Source of the DNA: Phycisphaerae bacterium
GTDB taxonomy: Bacteria; Planctomycetota; Phycisphaerae; Sedimentisphaerales; Anaerobacaceae
DNA length: 34,816 nucleotides
Assembly: GCA_030615025.1 (NCBI GenBank)
Contig: JAUXAB010000036.1
Coordinates: forward strand, 1 to 34,816
Direction of reading: 5' to 3'
Position numbers and translations under genes: made by a program. The notes under the pieces were generated by a model. That model saw only the letters and a list, made by a program, of their open reading frames with translations. It was not told where the DNA came from and searched no databases. Positions 1-7,599 of this stretch are shown one piece after another; position 1 is the stretch's first letter; each line of letters begins with the position of its first letter.

Positions 1-344
1 AAGCCCGATGCCTGCGTTGTCGGCCAAAAACGTTCTCAACGTGGAGAAAACCACTTCTGGCGAGCATTTTTGGCCTGCCGCCTTGGCCTCGAACTTTTCG
101 CTCGGCCTCATAACGACCCGGTTATTCGGATAAGCTCTAAGAGTCTTCCGCAAAACACATAAATCTCAACAAAATAGCGGCTCACAACCATTGTTTCACT
201 GTTTTATCCTTCGACTTGGTTGTTACTCAATTGATTTTGTTGTGAATAATTGCAACAAGAATGGAAGGCATTTACCCTGCACATTCTTAAATCATTTTCA
301 TTATAACGTATAACGGTCGGTATGCAACTAAAATCTCCTTAATT
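1..344. other. Left-edge stretch without a supported gene
   Basis: No gene is supported here. A minus-strand frame is open from an ATG at 111 to the window edge (37 codons), but it has no Shine-Dalgarno sequence and no motif I recognise. It could be the start of a gene continuing outside the window or chance. The rest (112-344) is AT-rich and lies downstream of the minus-strand ceramidase-like gene. I see no clear terminator in it. Confidence 0.3.
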
Positions 345-1799
345 TCAGTTGCTCTTCGGTGCCCGCACTTTGTTGGCCAATTCGTGCACCTTGTCTATGA
401 CCCGCTTCTCGACCGACGGTGCAAATGGCCCCGGCAGAGGGGTGTATCGCATCGCGCCGCCGCCTTCATACCCGCCTTCCTGCAGGACGCGCAGCGAGGG
501 TATGTAACCAAAAACATCATTGCAGTAGCCGGCCACCCAAACCCGTGGACCGGGCAGTTCAGCTTTTAAACGAAGCGAATAATCAACAACGACTTCGCCG
601 GCCAGCGCAACAAGAGTCAGGTCGCTGCCGAATTGGACAACTTGCACCAAATACGGATACGTTGTGCGAATCTTGCCTGTTTGCTCCAGCTCCTTCAACA
701 GTACCTCTGCATGTCGGCGTTCATATTTATTAGTAGATTTCGCTTCCTTTTCGAGTTGTTCACGGCTGGGCGGTTCAGCAAACTCCAGCGTAACCGTTTC
801 CAGGGCAGCCCGAATAGGTCCCCGAACCGACCGCGCTCGTGGGAGCAGCGCTGCTTCGACTGCATTAGCAAGTGAACGGCCATGCTGCATACAATATTCA
901 AGATTGCCCCGCGGATACGGATTTTGGTCGCCGCCGCAGCCGGTTATGAAGAAGGACATTGCTCCAGGATGCGCTTCCTCCAGATACTGTTGGGCGAAAC
1001 CGGAGTAATCGCCGCAGAACTTGTAGAAACTGAGCGTGGTATTATGGCACGCGTATCCGAACATCACCACTCGCAATTTGCCGTCCGGACTGTCAATACG
1101 TAAAACAGGGACATCTTGATCTACAGGACCATCAGGATTGGGGCGGATTTGGAAGCCCCGCTCTGTTTTTAATCGCCGGTTCATCGCAAAGCCCGCCCGG
1201 GCGTGTGTGTATGCCAATCGTGCCGGAGCGAGTTTCTCTATTGCTTGACCAATAAGCTGCAGAAGTTTTTGTTGTAAAGTTTCCACATATTGCCGGCTCT
1301 GTTGAATTTGCTGCGGTGATAGACCATAAAAGTTATTACCATAGATAGAATCTTTTCTTTCCTTTACGACTGGACCACAATGCGTGTGGGATGCGTTTAG
1401 CAGCAGGAGCTCAGGGGGTATTTTGTAGCATCGATTGACTTCCTTTTCCAGCCAATCTCGCATTGGACGCGGAATACCGAGCAAATCGACCGTGACGATT
1501 ATCAGTTTTGTGCCTTGAGCCTCTTCCAGTGCCAGCGCTTTGGCGTGCAGGTCATGGACCTTTCCCTCCGAGGGTTTCGTTCGCGCCGCGTATCCGGCCA
1601 TCCACATCGAACGGTCCGGCGTAATGACGGTCGAGGCGACCCCTGCTTTCCATTTTTCCTGCTGCTCATTTGCTCTGGCACAAGGTAAATGAGTTGTCTC
1701 CAGGCACATCAAACCGGCCACAGCAACCAGGCACAGCAGCAGCGTCACATTTAGCGTCGCCGGTTTCCATTGCGGAACGTTGATGGTTTGTCGATTCAT
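345..1799 (-). CDS. Neutral/alkaline ceramidase-like secreted hydrolase (PF04734 type)
   Basis: The protein of about 484 residues matches the N-terminal catalytic fold of neutral/alkaline non-lysosomal ceramidases, zinc amidases that cleave the N-acyl bond of ceramides. In Planctomycetota such paralogues are frequent and their real substrates are mostly unknown. What I see: a hydrophobic signal/anchor segment at about residues 15-33, the family opening GVASTVITP followed by MAGY, the metal-ligand stretch NASHTHCGP at about 135-143, and a later YACHNTTLS. It lacks the long C-terminal domain of full ceramidases, as is common for the bacterial short form. The start is the ATG at 1799 because GAGGAG lies 7 nt upstream; a GTG at 1814 is in frame but is itself part of that Shine-Dalgarno region. 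It is divergent from the SSS symporter gene. Family assignment is fairly sure, substrate is not. Confidence 0.8.
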   Translation of the reverse strand: MNRQTINVPQWKPATLNVTLLLCLVAVAGLMCLETTHLPCARANEQQEKWKAGVASTVITPDRSMWMAGYAARTKPSEGKVHDLHAKALALEEAQGTKLIIVTVDLLGIPRPMRDWLEKEVNRCYKIPPELLLLNASHTHCGPVVKERKDSIYGNNFYGLSPQQIQQSRQYVETLQQKLLQLIGQAIEKLAPARLAYTHARAGFAMNRRLKTERGFQIRPNPDGPVDQDVPVLRIDSPDGKLRVVMFGYACHNTTLSFYKFCGDYSGFAQQYLEEAHPGAMSFFITGCGGDQNPYPRGNLEYCMQHGRSLANAVEAALLPRARSVRGPIRAALETVTLEFAEPPSREQLEKEAKSTNKYERRHAEVLLKELEQTGKIRTTYPYLVQVVQFGSDLTLVALAGEVVVDYSLRLKAELPGPRVWVAGYCNDVFGYIPSLRVLQEGGYEGGGAMRYTPLPGPFAPSVEKRVIDKVHELANKVRAPKSN

Positions 1800-1914
1800 C
1801 TTGTTACTCCTCACATTATGTTAGTTGGTTCAACGTAAGCTGCCAGAACTAACGGATTCTCTCGTCGCATCGTGTTCAGAGGCATTTGCGCTCTTGTGGG
1901 CCTTCCTTCCGGCC

Positions 1915-1966
1915 GCTATAATAACGGCAGAAGAATCTTATTCTCTTCGATAGGAGTTATTATAGC
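1915..1966. promoter_or_regulatory. 11-bp perfect inverted repeat in the divergent intergenic region
   Basis: GCTATAATAAC at 1915-1925 is repeated as its exact reverse complement at 1956-1966. The 30-nt spacer contains a second, weaker inverted pair (AGAAGAAT / ATTCTCTT). It sits between the divergent ceramidase-like and symporter genes, so it could be an operator for a dimeric regulator or a transcribed hairpin. No known regulator motif was recognised. Confidence 0.45.
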
Positions 1967-2043
1967 TCTGTGCACGAACTTTACAAGAACCAACCGGTGT
2001 ACAAAAATAGCTCTCATTTGAGCGCAATGCAGGAGCTGCATAT

Positions 2044-3750
2044 ATGTTAGGTGTTAGACTTATTGACTGGATGGTCATTATCGTTTACCTGGTAGGTATT
2101 ACCTTCATCGGCCTCTGGGCGGTAAAAAAGGTCCGCAGCTCCACGAGCTTCTTCATCGGCGACCGCAAGTTTGGCAAATTGATGATGGCGTTCCTGATGT
2201 TCGGAACCGGGACCCATTCCGACCAGGCAGTTACCGTCGCTGCTAAGACCTATCGTGCCGGTGTTTCCGGTATCTGGTACCAGTGGCTATGGCTTTTTGT
2301 AACGCCGTTTTTTTGGCTGATAGCCCCGTTTTTCCGCCGGATGCGGGCTGTGACGACCGGGGATTACTTTGAGGTCCGTTACGGGCGCGGTGTCAGTGGT
2401 CTCTATGCCGTGATGGGGATACTGCAAATGCTGGTCGCCATCGGGGTCATGCTCAAAGGCTCCGGGGCCATGGTCGAGGCCGTCTCCGGCGGCGCCATAA
2501 GTGCGAATCTGGCCATTATAACGATGACTGTTATGTTTGTCATTTACGGCGTTGCCGGTGGACTTATCGCTGCTATCACGACCAACTTCGTCCAGGGATT
2601 GCTGACTATTGTTTTGTCTTTCCTGATCCTGCCGTTTGCACTGGCGAAGGTCGGCGGCATGAGCGGTCTGCGGGAGTCCATCACTGACCCTGCCATGCTT
2701 TCCCTCGTGGCTCCGGGCGAGATTACCTTCTTTTTCATCGCCGTTATTGCCTTTAATGCTCTTGTCGGATGGGTAACTATGCCTGAAACCATGGCAAACT
2801 GTGCGGCAGGAAAAACAGAAATGGAGGGAAGATGCGGTGTCACTGTGGGGATATTCGGCAAACGGATATGCACCGTTGCCTGGATGTTGACGGGGCTGTG
2901 CGCTGTGGCTATGTATGCCAGTGTTGAGGATGTTGACCTGGTTTATGGGCGGATGGCGCGTGAGCTGCTGCCCGGCATTGCCCCCGGCCTGATTGGGCTG
3001 TTTATCGCCTCCATGCTTGCTTCGGTTATGAGCACGTGTGATTCGCTGATGGTGGTCGCCTCGGCCCTGTTTACTAAAAACATCTACAAAAAGTTTTGGG
3101 TGCCTGGCAAAGCCGACAGACATTATACCCTCATCGGCCGCATCGTATCGGTCATGATCGTTATCTGTGGGATCTTTTTCGCCTTCAGCCTGGAAAGCGT
3201 CGTTCATGGCCTGGAAATCTTCTGGATGGTATCTGCCATGATGGGAATTGCCTTCTGGGTAGGACTTTTCTGGCGCCGAGTCACGGTAGCCGGTGCCTGG
3301 TCTGGAACCCTGACCAGTTTCGGTGCACTTCTTCTCACCAGTAGAATCGCCTTTGGCGACTATGTTGTCTGGGACTTCAACGCACACTTAGCCGAGAAGC
3401 TGCCGGCCTTTATGCTGTGGGAGGACAAGCTCTACCTGCCCTGGCAGATGATTATTTATTTGAGTGCCGGCTTTGTAGTTCTGGTTGTGGTCAGCTTGTT
3501 TACAAAAAGAGTTCCAACGGAAAATCTGGATCGGCTTTATACCTGTCTGCGGACGCCTATCGGCCCCGATGAACCGGAGACCGAGCCGTTTACGCTCCCG
3601 CCAGGTGTGGAACCAGCTCCACGAAAAGTCCTCATAGACCACCCTGATTTTGAAATACCGAGGCCCAGCATTGTTGGTATCGTTGGCTTTCTCGCCGCCT
3701 GGGTAGGCGTGGGTCTGTTGATTGGCGCGGTTTACTGGATAATCGGTTAA
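2044..3750 (+). CDS. Sodium:solute symporter (SSS/SSF family)
   Basis: This 568-residue, strongly hydrophobic protein has about 13 predicted membrane helices. Its beginning (LIDWMVIIVYLVGITFIGL), the early SSTSFFIGDRKFGK loop and the GTGTHSDQ segment are typical of SSS-family Na+/solute symporters. It would import a small solute, probably a sugar, carboxylate or similar product of the surrounding catabolic genes, using the sodium gradient across the inner membrane. The substrate cannot be read from sequence. The ATG start at 2044 has AGGAG about 10 nt upstream. The gene ends immediately before a word-repeat hairpin (3751-3858) that separates it from the next plus-strand gene, and it probably begins a plus-strand transcription unit with the two downstream genes. 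Length is normal for the family. Confidence 0.88.
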   Translation: MLGVRLIDWMVIIVYLVGITFIGLWAVKKVRSSTSFFIGDRKFGKLMMAFLMFGTGTHSDQAVTVAAKTYRAGVSGIWYQWLWLFVTPFFWLIAPFFRRMRAVTTGDYFEVRYGRGVSGLYAVMGILQMLVAIGVMLKGSGAMVEAVSGGAISANLAIITMTVMFVIYGVAGGLIAAITTNFVQGLLTIVLSFLILPFALAKVGGMSGLRESITDPAMLSLVAPGEITFFFIAVIAFNALVGWVTMPETMANCAAGKTEMEGRCGVTVGIFGKRICTVAWMLTGLCAVAMYASVEDVDLVYGRMARELLPGIAPGLIGLFIASMLASVMSTCDSLMVVASALFTKNIYKKFWVPGKADRHYTLIGRIVSVMIVICGIFFAFSLESVVHGLEIFWMVSAMMGIAFWVGLFWRRVTVAGAWSGTLTSFGALLLTSRIAFGDYVVWDFNAHLAEKLPAFMLWEDKLYLPWQMIIYLSAGFVVLVVVSLFTKRVPTENLDRLYTCLRTPIGPDEPETEPFTLPPGVEPAPRKVLIDHPDFEIPRPSIVGIVGFLAAWVGVGLLIGAVYWIIG

Positions 3751-3858
3751 TTGGTTATTGGTGATTGGTTATTGGTTATTGGTTATTGGTTATTGGTGAT
3801 TGGTGATTCGAATATACCAGTTACTATTTACCAGTTACCAGTTACGAGTTACCAGTTA
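3751..3858. repeat. Word-repeat hairpin (TTGGTTATTGG / CCAGTTACCAGTTA)
   Basis: The left half iterates the word GGTTATTGGT/GGTGATTGGT about six times. The right half iterates CCAGTTA(C/T)(C) words. The halves pair as a long imperfect hairpin with many G-U or mismatch positions. The segment is open in frame with the downstream gene, but its translation is only a repetitive leader before the real signal peptide, so I treat it as non-coding. Similar arrays with other words occur at 6011-6053, 27467-27565 and 28164-28310. Confidence 0.75.
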
Positions 3859-3870
3859 AGGAGTTTGGTT

Positions 3871-5997
3871 ATGGTGCGAAATGCCGTTTTGTTTGTATTG
3901 GCCCTTTGCCTGTCGACTGTATTGTTTTCCTGTGCTGAGAAAGAGGAAGGGAAAATGAAAGGCGGCGACTCAGATACTGCAAGATTTACCAAAAAAGTAG
4001 AGGTATTTGGTCTTCATATTTATGCAACAAACACTACCGGCGACGACAAATTACTCCATGCCGCCAACATATTGGCTGAATATATTGATAACGACGAAGA
4101 CGGCATACCCGACAACCCGAAGATCATGAAGGCCCTGTTAGAGGGAAAAGGTGCCATCGTCATGAGAAAGACTGAAGGAGAGAGAACCACGGGTCCGCGT
4201 CCGAGAGGCCAAGGTCTATATGACGAGGAAACAATCCCTAATGCAAGAGCACGGGGTAGATTCGACGGTTCACTGGAAGAAATCCTGCACATGGTATCAG
4301 ACGTGGGATGGGCAGGAGCATACCCGGAAGTGTTCGGAAGAGTGCCGGGAACCGAGATTTCAAATGCGTTGGATAGAGCCAGAGGAGGCCGCTTCATGGA
4401 GGTTCCGGAGCACTATCCCGAAGATGCCTGGTTTACGTATGATGACACAACATGTGATTATGATTGCCAGAATTCAGAATATATTTACTGGTTTCTTACA
4501 TCCATACTGGGAGCGCAGGATTACCCCGGCCGTCTTGAGCAAATCCAAAGAGAATGGAGATTGAATACGAGAAAGAAAGTGCAGGAGGGCGACCCGGCTG
4601 CTTACGCACTGTTTACCGACCCGAATTATAAATTCCCGACTGTCTTGCCGGACGGGAAATACAAGGCCAAAACGTTTACGATTCAGAAAGGCGCCGCTGC
4701 TGACGGCAAAGTTAAATTTACGGTTCTCAATCCGGGACACTATCATGCAGCACTGGTCCAGAAAAGTATGTACGAGAAGGTTGCTCCCATTGTCCACGTC
4801 TATGCCCCGGCCGGCCCTGAGGTGCAGGAATATCTAAAGCGTATTCAGAGTTTCAACACCCGCCCGGAGAACCCTACCAATTGGCAGGAAAAAGTGTATA
4901 CCGGGGATGACTACCTCGAAAAGATGCTCGCTGAAAGGAGCGGCAATGTCGTTGTTATATCTGGTAACAACCAGAAAAAAACTGAATACATCAAATCCGC
5001 CGTCGATGCCGGCCTTAATGTTTTTTGTGACAAGCCGATGTGTATTGATGGGGAGGGTTTCAAGCTTTTGGAGCAGGCCTTTGCCACAGCAGAGACAAAC
5101 GGCGTATTGCTTTACGATATTATGACCGAACGTTTCAATATCCTCTGCATCTTACAGAAAATGTTAGTGCTCAATAAAGACGTGTTCGGAGAGCTGGAAA
5201 AGGGCTCCGTGGATGAGCCGGCGGTCGTTAAGGAAAATGTCCACCATTTCTTCAAATACGTTTCCGGCATACCTATCAAGCGACCAACATGGTATTTTGA
5301 TACCGCCCAGCAGGGCGAAGGGCTGGTGGATGTTACGACACACCTGATAGACCTGGTAATGTGGACGTGCTTGGCGGAGAAGCCAATCGATTACCAGAAG
5401 GACATCGTGATGAAAAAAGCCAAGCGCTGGCCAACAATGCTCACACGACAGCAATACGAGAAAGTGACAAGAGCACCGGATTTCCCGGATTTTCTGAAAG
5501 GCAAGCTAAATAACGAGGGAGTTCTACCCTATTACGCCAATGGAGAAATGATTTACACAATGAAAGGCGTGCATGTGAGGTTGGCGGTTACCTGGAATTT
5601 CCAGGCCCCGCAAGGCAGTGGAGATACGCATCATTCCTTGTTCAGGGGCAGCAAAGCCAATGTTATCATCCGCCAGGGCAAAGAACAGAACTATCGACCG
5701 GAGCTTTACGTTGAGCCGGCCCCAGGCGCCAGTGCCGAGGAGCTGGCAGCTTCTCTGAAAAAAGCTCTCGCCGGGCTGCAAAGTAAGTACCCTGGGTTAG
5801 TATTGAAACGACAGGCAAACTGCTGGCAGATGCTGATACCTGATGAGCATCGAATCGGGCACGAAGCCCACTTCCGAAAGGTTACCGAAAAGTACCTGCA
5901 GTACCTCGCAGGCGAAGAGCTGCCGGAGTGGGAGGTCCCGAATATGATAGCGAAATATTATATTACCACCAGGGCGCTGCAGCTGGCGCAACAGTGA
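3871..5997 (+). CDS. Lipoprotein: metallopeptidase-like domain fused to Gfo/Idh-type oxidoreductase
   Basis: The start is the ATG at 3871, with AAGGAG at 3858-3863; this gives a 708-residue lipoprotein with a signal peptide ending at Cys21. Residues about 40-265 form an envelope domain with a calcium-loop-like DNDEDGIPDN (73-82) and the motif EEILHMV (136-142), where a zinc-peptidase HExxH might be expected but the first His is Glu. Residues about 280-708 resemble the Gfo/Idh/MocA-type proteins with a 'putative oxidoreductase C-terminal' domain (PF16490): NPGHYHAAL near 287, CDKP at 386-389 where the EKP motif lies, and THLIDLVMW near 490. This part is inferred to oxidise a sugar-like substrate with NAD(P). 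Each half looks complete, so this reads as a fusion of two normally separate lipoproteins. An assembly artefact is possible but the frame is continuous. Function of the N-terminal domain is unknown. Confidence 0.78.
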   Translation: MVRNAVLFVLALCLSTVLFSCAEKEEGKMKGGDSDTARFTKKVEVFGLHIYATNTTGDDKLLHAANILAEYIDNDEDGIPDNPKIMKALLEGKGAIVMRKTEGERTTGPRPRGQGLYDEETIPNARARGRFDGSLEEILHMVSDVGWAGAYPEVFGRVPGTEISNALDRARGGRFMEVPEHYPEDAWFTYDDTTCDYDCQNSEYIYWFLTSILGAQDYPGRLEQIQREWRLNTRKKVQEGDPAAYALFTDPNYKFPTVLPDGKYKAKTFTIQKGAAADGKVKFTVLNPGHYHAALVQKSMYEKVAPIVHVYAPAGPEVQEYLKRIQSFNTRPENPTNWQEKVYTGDDYLEKMLAERSGNVVVISGNNQKKTEYIKSAVDAGLNVFCDKPMCIDGEGFKLLEQAFATAETNGVLLYDIMTERFNILCILQKMLVLNKDVFGELEKGSVDEPAVVKENVHHFFKYVSGIPIKRPTWYFDTAQQGEGLVDVTTHLIDLVMWTCLAEKPIDYQKDIVMKKAKRWPTMLTRQQYEKVTRAPDFPDFLKGKLNNEGVLPYYANGEMIYTMKGVHVRLAVTWNFQAPQGSGDTHHSLFRGSKANVIIRQGKEQNYRPELYVEPAPGASAEELAASLKKALAGLQSKYPGLVLKRQANCWQMLIPDEHRIGHEAHFRKVTEKYLQYLAGEELPEWEVPNMIAKYYITTRALQLAQQ

Positions 5998-6010
5998 AAG
6001 GAAAGAGGAC

Positions 6011-6053
6011 AGATTCTGACTTCTGCCTTCGGACTTCTGACTTCTGACTTCTG
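6011..6053. repeat. Word repeat (GACTTCTGACTTCTG)
   Basis: CTTCTGA/CTTCTGC words are iterated five times just upstream of the aminotransferase start. Unlike the other arrays it shows mainly one arm. It appears to be another member of the same class of intergenic word repeats. Confidence 0.65.
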
Positions 6054-6082
6054 TTTTTATAGCGAAAGGAGAATTGGTCAAT

Positions 6083-7498
6083 ATGGTCTCGGAAGGACAG
6101 ACGAGGGTTCCCGCAAGGCGGGGTCCCAAAAACAAGTTGGCGCTGTTGGGTGGTGAAAAGGCGGTGAAGTCGGAACAAGGGGACATGTTCACATGGCCTA
6201 TTGTTACCGACCAGCATGAGCAGGCGGTCTTGAAAGTGTTGCGGGCCGGGCAGATGTCCGGCTTTGAAGTAACGAAGGAATTTGAGAAAAAGTATGCCCG
6301 GGCGCTCGGTAGAAAATACGGCCTGGCGTATCACAATGGGACCGCTGCCATCCTGGGAGCTATGTACGGCCTGGGTATTGGCGTTGGTCACGAGGTCATC
6401 GCACCGAGTCTTACTTATTGGGCCTCGATCGTGCAAGCTTATACGCTCGGCGCCACACCCGTTTTCGCCGATGTCGACCCCGATACTATCTGCATTGACC
6501 CGAAAGATATTGAGCACCGAATCACTGCCCGAACGAAGGCCATTGTAGTGGTGCATTATGCAGGTATGCCGGCCGATATGGATGCCATTATGAAAATCGC
6601 TGCCAAATACAATCTCAAAATCCTCGAAGACTGCTCCCATGCTCACGGCGCCCTATACAAGGGCAAAGAAATTGGCACATTCGGTGATGCCGCAGCTTTT
6701 TCCCTGATGACCGGCAAATCTCTGGCCGTTGGTGAGGGAGGGATATTATTTACCGACGACCGAAAGGTCTATGAACGCGCCCTTTTGTTTGGCCACTATA
6801 TACGTCATGATGAGATTACACTCAAAGAACTTAAACCTTTTGCAGGATTGCCCTGTGGCGGATTCAAACATCGTATGCACCAGTTAAGCTCCGCTTTGGG
6901 ACTGGTGCAGCTGGAACTATATCCGGAGGCAATGTCGGAAATCGATAAAGCGATGAACTATTTCTGCGACCTGCTCGATGATACTCCGGAAGGAGTCCAT
7001 AGAACTGCGGGAATCAGGCCGATAAGACCTCCAAAAGGCACGAATACGACCAAAGGGGGATGGTACTATCCACATTTCAAGTATGTCACGCAGGAGCTTG
7101 GAGGTCTTTCATTGTCGAGATTCAGCGAAGCAGTTTGTGCCGAAGGTTCTATTTGCAATCCCGGCGCTAATTCGCCCCTGCATTTGCATCCACTTTTTAC
7201 AACAATGGATGTTTATGGACACGGCAGGCCAACGCGGATTGCTTACCTTGATGAATCCGTAAAGATTGAGCAGTACATTGAAGCACTGCCGGTTGCCGAA
7301 GGTATTAACCACCGTGTTTTTGAAGTTCCGTGGTTTAAGCACTATCGGCCCCAGATAATTGAAGAACACGCCAATGCCTACAAGAAGGTCGTTGAAAATC
7401 ATCGAGAACTGCTGGCCGATGACACCGGTAAGGATACTGAGGGTTCCCGCAAGGCGGGGTCCCAAATCGGAGGGTACAGCAGCTTCTTCAGCAGTTAG
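6083..7498 (+). CDS. DegT/DnrJ/EryC1-family PLP aminotransferase
   Basis: The protein (about 471 residues) is a fold-type I PLP enzyme of the sugar aminotransferase family that transaminates keto sugars or keto cyclitols. Visible family signs are the opening LALLGGEKAV, the substrate region YHNGTAAILGAMYGLG, the cofactor Asp in ILEDCSHAHGA, and the Schiff-base Lys in SLMTGKSLAVGEGG. The ATG at 6083 has AAAGGAG 11 nt upstream; a TTG at 6074 is less likely. Oddly, both ends are encoded by identical 28-bp palindromic repeats (6103-6130 and 7439-7466) read in different frames: the first supplies RVPARRGPK before the usual family start, the second supplies EGSRKAGSQ after the usual end. It follows the oxidoreductase fusion, which could supply a keto sugar. 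Family is sure, substrate unknown. Confidence 0.87.
   Translation: MVSEGQTRVPARRGPKNKLALLGGEKAVKSEQGDMFTWPIVTDQHEQAVLKVLRAGQMSGFEVTKEFEKKYARALGRKYGLAYHNGTAAILGAMYGLGIGVGHEVIAPSLTYWASIVQAYTLGATPVFADVDPDTICIDPKDIEHRITARTKAIVVVHYAGMPADMDAIMKIAAKYNLKILEDCSHAHGALYKGKEIGTFGDAAAFSLMTGKSLAVGEGGILFTDDRKVYERALLFGHYIRHDEITLKELKPFAGLPCGGFKHRMHQLSSALGLVQLELYPEAMSEIDKAMNYFCDLLDDTPEGVHRTAGIRPIRPPKGTNTTKGGWYYPHFKYVTQELGGLSLSRFSEAVCAEGSICNPGANSPLHLHPLFTTMDVYGHGRPTRIAYLDESVKIEQYIEALPVAEGINHRVFEVPWFKHYRPQIIEEHANAYKKVVENHRELLADDTGKDTEGSRKAGSQIGGYSSFFSS
6103..6130 (+). repeat. 28-bp palindromic repeat, copy 1 (5' end of the aminotransferase gene)
   Basis: Identical to 7439-7466 in the same orientation. The core GGGTTCCCGC-AAG-GCGGGGTCCC folds into a hairpin with a 10-bp stem (one mismatch, one G-T pair) and a 3-nt loop, like a REP element. 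It encodes RVPARRGPK in the overlapping gene. Confidence 0.85.
7439..7466 (+). repeat. 28-bp palindromic repeat, copy 2 (3' end of the aminotransferase gene)
   Basis: Exact second copy of 6103-6130. Here the reading frame gives EGSRKAGSQ, so the element was not copied as protein sequence. It lies 32 bases before the aminotransferase stop. Confidence 0.85.
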
Positions 7499-7555
7499 AA
7501 GAACGCATAATAAAAGGCCTCATACTGTGATGATCGACAGAGGCATCTTGTGCCC

Positions 7556-7595
7556 GCCCCGTTAGAAACTTTTTCCTTCGGGTTTCTAACGGGGC
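7556..7595. repeat. 14-bp perfect stem-loop between convergent genes
   Basis: GCCCCGTTAGAAAC (7556-7569) and its exact reverse complement (7582-7595) flank a 12-nt loop. It lies between the convergent aminotransferase (+) and beta-propeller (-) genes, so it may act as a bidirectional transcription barrier or mRNA 3'-end stabiliser. There is no T tract on either strand, so it is not a classical intrinsic terminator. It may also be a dispersed palindromic repeat. Confidence 0.7.
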
Positions 7596-7599
7596 CAGC

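Noticed and set aside
2287..3387. Long minus-strand open frame opposite the symporter gene
   Set aside because: Low-complexity, His/Gln/Asp-rich composition, no ribosome site, and a strong plus-strand family match.
3751..3870. N-terminal extension of the lipoprotein-oxidoreductase (40 more codons)
   Set aside because: It is translation of the word-repeat hairpin; a good ribosome site and a lipoprotein signal begin at 3871.
5963..6646. Minus-strand open frame over the word repeat and the aminotransferase gene start
   Set aside because: Its end is repeat translation (SQKSEVR-type) and the rest is antisense to a clear aminotransferase.
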